Source: an uncultured Collinsella sp. (GTDB taxonomy: Bacteria > Actinomycetota > Coriobacteriia > Coriobacteriales > Coriobacteriaceae). Taken from it: a stretch of 5,634 nucleotides of DNA. Where the stretch lies: NCBI GenBank assembly GCA_959599615.1, contig CAUGKA010000130.1:1-5634 (forward strand), read 5' to 3'. Positions within the stretch are counted from its first letter, which is position 1, and every line of letters begins with the position of its first letter. Both the position numbers and the translations under genes were made by a program. Positions 3,179-5,634 of this stretch are shown here, one piece after another. The notes under the pieces were generated by a model. The model saw nothing but the letters and a program-made list of their open reading frames with translations, was not told the DNA's origin and ran no database searches.

Positions 3179-5634
3179 ATGGCTAAAACACTGGGGACGC
3201 CGTGGCAAAAACTGGGACATGAGGTTCCGGCTTCCGAGCTCGAGGGCGTCGACCTGTATTGGCGCGCATCGAACTATCTGTCCGTCGGTCAGATCTACCT
3301 TCGCTCTAACCCGCTAATGCGCCCCGACTTTGTTGATGAGAAAACCGGTGAGGTGCGCGACTTCGGTCGTCCGGACGTTAAGCACCGCCTGGTTGGCCAC
3401 TGGGGCACCACGCCCGGCATCAACTTCCTGTTCGGTCACGTCAATCGTTTGATCGCCGACCACAACCAGAATGCTATCTTTTTGATGGGCCCGGGTCACG
3501 GTGGCCCCGCAGGTACTGCTCAGTCGCTGCTCGACGGCACCTACCGTGAGATCCGCCCCGACATCACCAATGACGAGGCAGGCCTTCAGAAGTTCTTCCG
3601 CCAGTTCTCCTATCCCGGCGGCATCCCGAGCCACTTTGCGCCCGAGACGCCCGGTTCCATCCACGAGGGCGGCGAGCTCGGCTACACGCTCAGCCACGCT
3701 TACGGTGCCGTTATGGACAACCCGAGCCTGCTGGCCGTGGCCGTGGTGGGCGACGGCGAGTCCGAGACCGGCCCGCTCGCGACCTCTTGGCAGTCCAACA
3801 AGCTCGTGAACCCGGCAACCGACGGTATCGTCCTGCCGATCCTGCACCTCAACGGTTACAAGATCGCCAACCCCACCATCCTCGCCCGCGTGTCCGATGA
3901 GGAGCTCACCAAGTTCTTCGAGGGCATGGGCTACAAGCCGCACTTCTTTGTCGCCGGCTTTGACGACGAGAGCCACGCAAGCATCCACGAGCGCTTTGCC
4001 GCACTGTTTGAGCAGGTCTTTGACGAGATCTGTGACATCAAGGCCACTGCGCAGGCCCAGGTCGCCGCAGGCGAGACCGTGGTCCGCCCGGCCTACCCCA
4101 TGATCGTGTTCCGCACGCCCAAGGGCTGGACCTGCCCCAAGCAGATCGACGGCAAGAAGACCGAGGACTCCTGGCGCGCGCATCAGGTGCCGCTGGCGAG
4201 CGCCAAGGACACCCACGAGCACTTCCGCGTGCTGCGCGAGTGGCTGCGCTCCTACAAGCCCGAGCAGCTCTTTACGCCCGAGGGCCAGGTGCGTCCCGAG
4301 GTGACGGCCTTTATGCCGACCGGCGAGCTGCGCATTGGCGCTAACCCCAACGCGAACGGCGGCAAGGTGCGCCGCGAGCTCGAGCTCCCCGATATTCATG
4401 CCCACGAGATTCCCGTCGCAAGCAAGGGCCACGGCTGGGGCTCCACCGAGGCCGCCCGCGTCTTTGGCGAGTACACTGCCGACGTCCTGGCCAAGAACAT
4501 GGATGACTTCCGCATCTTTGGTCCCGATGAGACCGCGTCCAACCGCCTGCAGGCTGCCTACAAGGTGACCAAGAAGCAGTGGGACGCTGGCTTCTACGAG
4601 GACGATGCCAACGACGAGCTGCTGGCAGGCTCCGGTAAGGTCGTCGAGCAGCTGTCCGAGCACCAGTGCGAGGGCTTCCTCGAGGCCTACGTGCTCACCG
4701 GCCGCTCCGGTGTGTGGAGCTCCTACGAGAGCTTTGTCCACGTCGTCGATTCCATGGTCAACCAGCACTGCAAGTGGCTTGAGGCTACCAAGCGCGAGAT
4801 TCCGTGGCGTGCCCCCATCAGCGGCCTTAACATTTTGCTGTCGAGCCATGTCTGGCGCCAGGACCACAACGGATTCTCGCACCAGGACCCCGGCTTTATC
4901 GACCTGCTGCTCAACAAGGCCAACGACACGCATATCGTGAATGCCTACTATCCGGCCGACGCCAACATGGCCCTTGCCGTTGCCGAGCGTGTCTACCAGT
5001 CCACCGACTGCGTCAACGCCATCTTCTGTGGCAAGCAGCCCGCCCCCACCTTCCAGACGGTCGACGAGGCCAAGTCTGAGCTCGCCGAGGGCGTGGCGAC
5101 CTGGGAGTGGGCATCGACCGCCGACTCGCTCGCCGAGGCCGACGTCGTGGTCGCCACCTGCGGTGACGTGCCGACGCTCGAGGCCCTGGCTGCAACCGAT
5201 ATGCTGCGCGAGCTAGGCATTAAGGTGTGGTTCGTTAACGTGGTCGACCTGCTCAAGATCCAGAATGTCTGCGAGAACGACCAGGCCATCAGCGATGAAC
5301 GCTGGGCTGAGCTGTTCGGCTGCGGCGAGAAGCCCGTGCTCTTCGCCTTCCACGCCTATGCCGGCACGATTCGTCGCCTGATCTGGAACCGCCCCGGCCA
5401 CGACGCCTTCCGCGTTCACGGCTACGAGGAGAAGGGCTCCACGACCACGCCGTTTGACATGCTGCGCCTGAACAACATGGATCGCTGGGCGCTGGCCGCC
5501 GACGTGCTGCGCATGGTCGACGCCGACAAGTTTGCCGAGCAGATTGATGAGTGGGAGGCCTTCCGCACCGAGGCCTTTGAGTTCGCATGCGACGAGGGCT
5601 ACGATCACCCGGCCTTTACCGACTGGGTCTGGCC
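3179..5634 (+). CDS. xfp: Phosphoketolase (Xfp/Xpk family), 3' end cut by window
   Basis: Cytoplasmic thiamine-diphosphate enzyme that cleaves xylulose 5-phosphate, and in dual-specificity members fructose 6-phosphate, with phosphate to acetyl phosphate plus glyceraldehyde 3-phosphate or erythrose 4-phosphate. It is central to the phosphoketolase and bifid-shunt pathways. 818 residues are visible, ending in FTDWVW plus a partial Pro codon; bifidobacterial enzymes of about 825 residues end shortly after this point. Seen in order: LVGHWGTTPG (His74), GPGHGGPAG (His107), SHFAPETPG (His152), the family signature EGGELGY (163-169), the cofactor motif GDGE (191-194) with Asn225, WRAHQVPLASA (332-342), FGPDETASNRL (447-457), SEHQCEGFLEAY (Glu498, the expected cofactor-activating residue) and HNGFSHQDPG (563-572). 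The ATG has AAGGGA (3165-3170) 8 bases upstream. Two LacI-type operators overlap its promoter. Whether it prefers fructose 6-phosphate cannot be settled by eye. Confidence 0.96.
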   Translation, partial: MAKTLGTPWQKLGHEVPASELEGVDLYWRASNYLSVGQIYLRSNPLMRPDFVDEKTGEVRDFGRPDVKHRLVGHWGTTPGINFLFGHVNRLIADHNQNAIFLMGPGHGGPAGTAQSLLDGTYREIRPDITNDEAGLQKFFRQFSYPGGIPSHFAPETPGSIHEGGELGYTLSHAYGAVMDNPSLLAVAVVGDGESETGPLATSWQSNKLVNPATDGIVLPILHLNGYKIANPTILARVSDEELTKFFEGMGYKPHFFVAGFDDESHASIHERFAALFEQVFDEICDIKATAQAQVAAGETVVRPAYPMIVFRTPKGWTCPKQIDGKKTEDSWRAHQVPLASAKDTHEHFRVLREWLRSYKPEQLFTPEGQVRPEVTAFMPTGELRIGANPNANGGKVRRELELPDIHAHEIPVASKGHGWGSTEAARVFGEYTADVLAKNMDDFRIFGPDETASNRLQAAYKVTKKQWDAGFYEDDANDELLAGSGKVVEQLSEHQCEGFLEAYVLTGRSGVWSSYESFVHVVDSMVNQHCKWLEATKREIPWRAPISGLNILLSSHVWRQDHNGFSHQDPGFIDLLLNKANDTHIVNAYYPADANMALAVAERVYQSTDCVNAIFCGKQPAPTFQTVDEAKSELAEGVATWEWASTADSLAEADVVVATCGDVPTLEALAATDMLRELGIKVWFVNVVDLLKIQNVCENDQAISDERWAELFGCGEKPVLFAFHAYAGTIRRLIWNRPGHDAFRVHGYEEKGSTTTPFDMLRLNNMDRWALAADVLRMVDADKFAEQIDEWEAFRTEAFEFACDEGYDHPAFTDWVW

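Noticed and set aside
3314..4933. Very long minus-strand open frame (539 codons) antisense to phosphoketolase
   Set aside because: It is a by-product of the GC-rich codon pattern of the sense gene. It lacks recognisable motifs, whereas the plus strand is full of phosphoketolase signatures.

Overview
The window looks like a chromosomal segment of a high-GC Gram-positive gut actinobacterium, most plausibly of the Coriobacteriia (a Collinsella-like organism). This is an inference from GC-rich codon use in three of the four genes and from the closeness of the phosphoketolase, as I recall the family, to the bifidobacterial enzyme. The sequence alone does not prove the genus.

Layout. Bases 1-119 are the edge of a neighbouring locus and end in a strong plus-strand intrinsic terminator. 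Bases 120-831 behave as a small inserted cassette: a perfect 25-bp direct repeat lies at 120-144 and 807-831, and the right copy is the 3' end of murB. The cassette carries one short, AT-richer gene of unknown function (366-731) and a 15-bp perfect-stem terminator (735-772). No integrase is present. Bases 800-1762 (minus strand) encode MurB of peptidoglycan synthesis. A divergent intergenic region (1763-1945) separates it from a LacI/GalR-family regulator (1946-2974, plus). After a 204-bp regulatory region comes a phosphoketolase gene (3179 to the window end, plus), cut off a few residues before its expected C-terminus.

How it fits together. The regulator and the phosphoketolase look like a local control pair. 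Two near-palindromic 18-bp sites with a central CG, typical of LacI-family operators, sit 21 bp centre to centre directly on the phosphoketolase promoter. A related but imperfect palindrome lies at the regulator's own promoter, which suggests autoregulation. Phosphoketolase splits xylulose 5-phosphate and/or fructose 6-phosphate to acetyl phosphate, so the pair probably adjusts fermentative flux to sugar supply.

The most unusual structure is the murB cassette. The intact gene and the displaced tail differ in sequence after the repeat, yet both encode the same last residues (Glu-Phe-Leu) followed by a stop, as expected for a site-specific element that integrates into a gene's 3' end and restores it.
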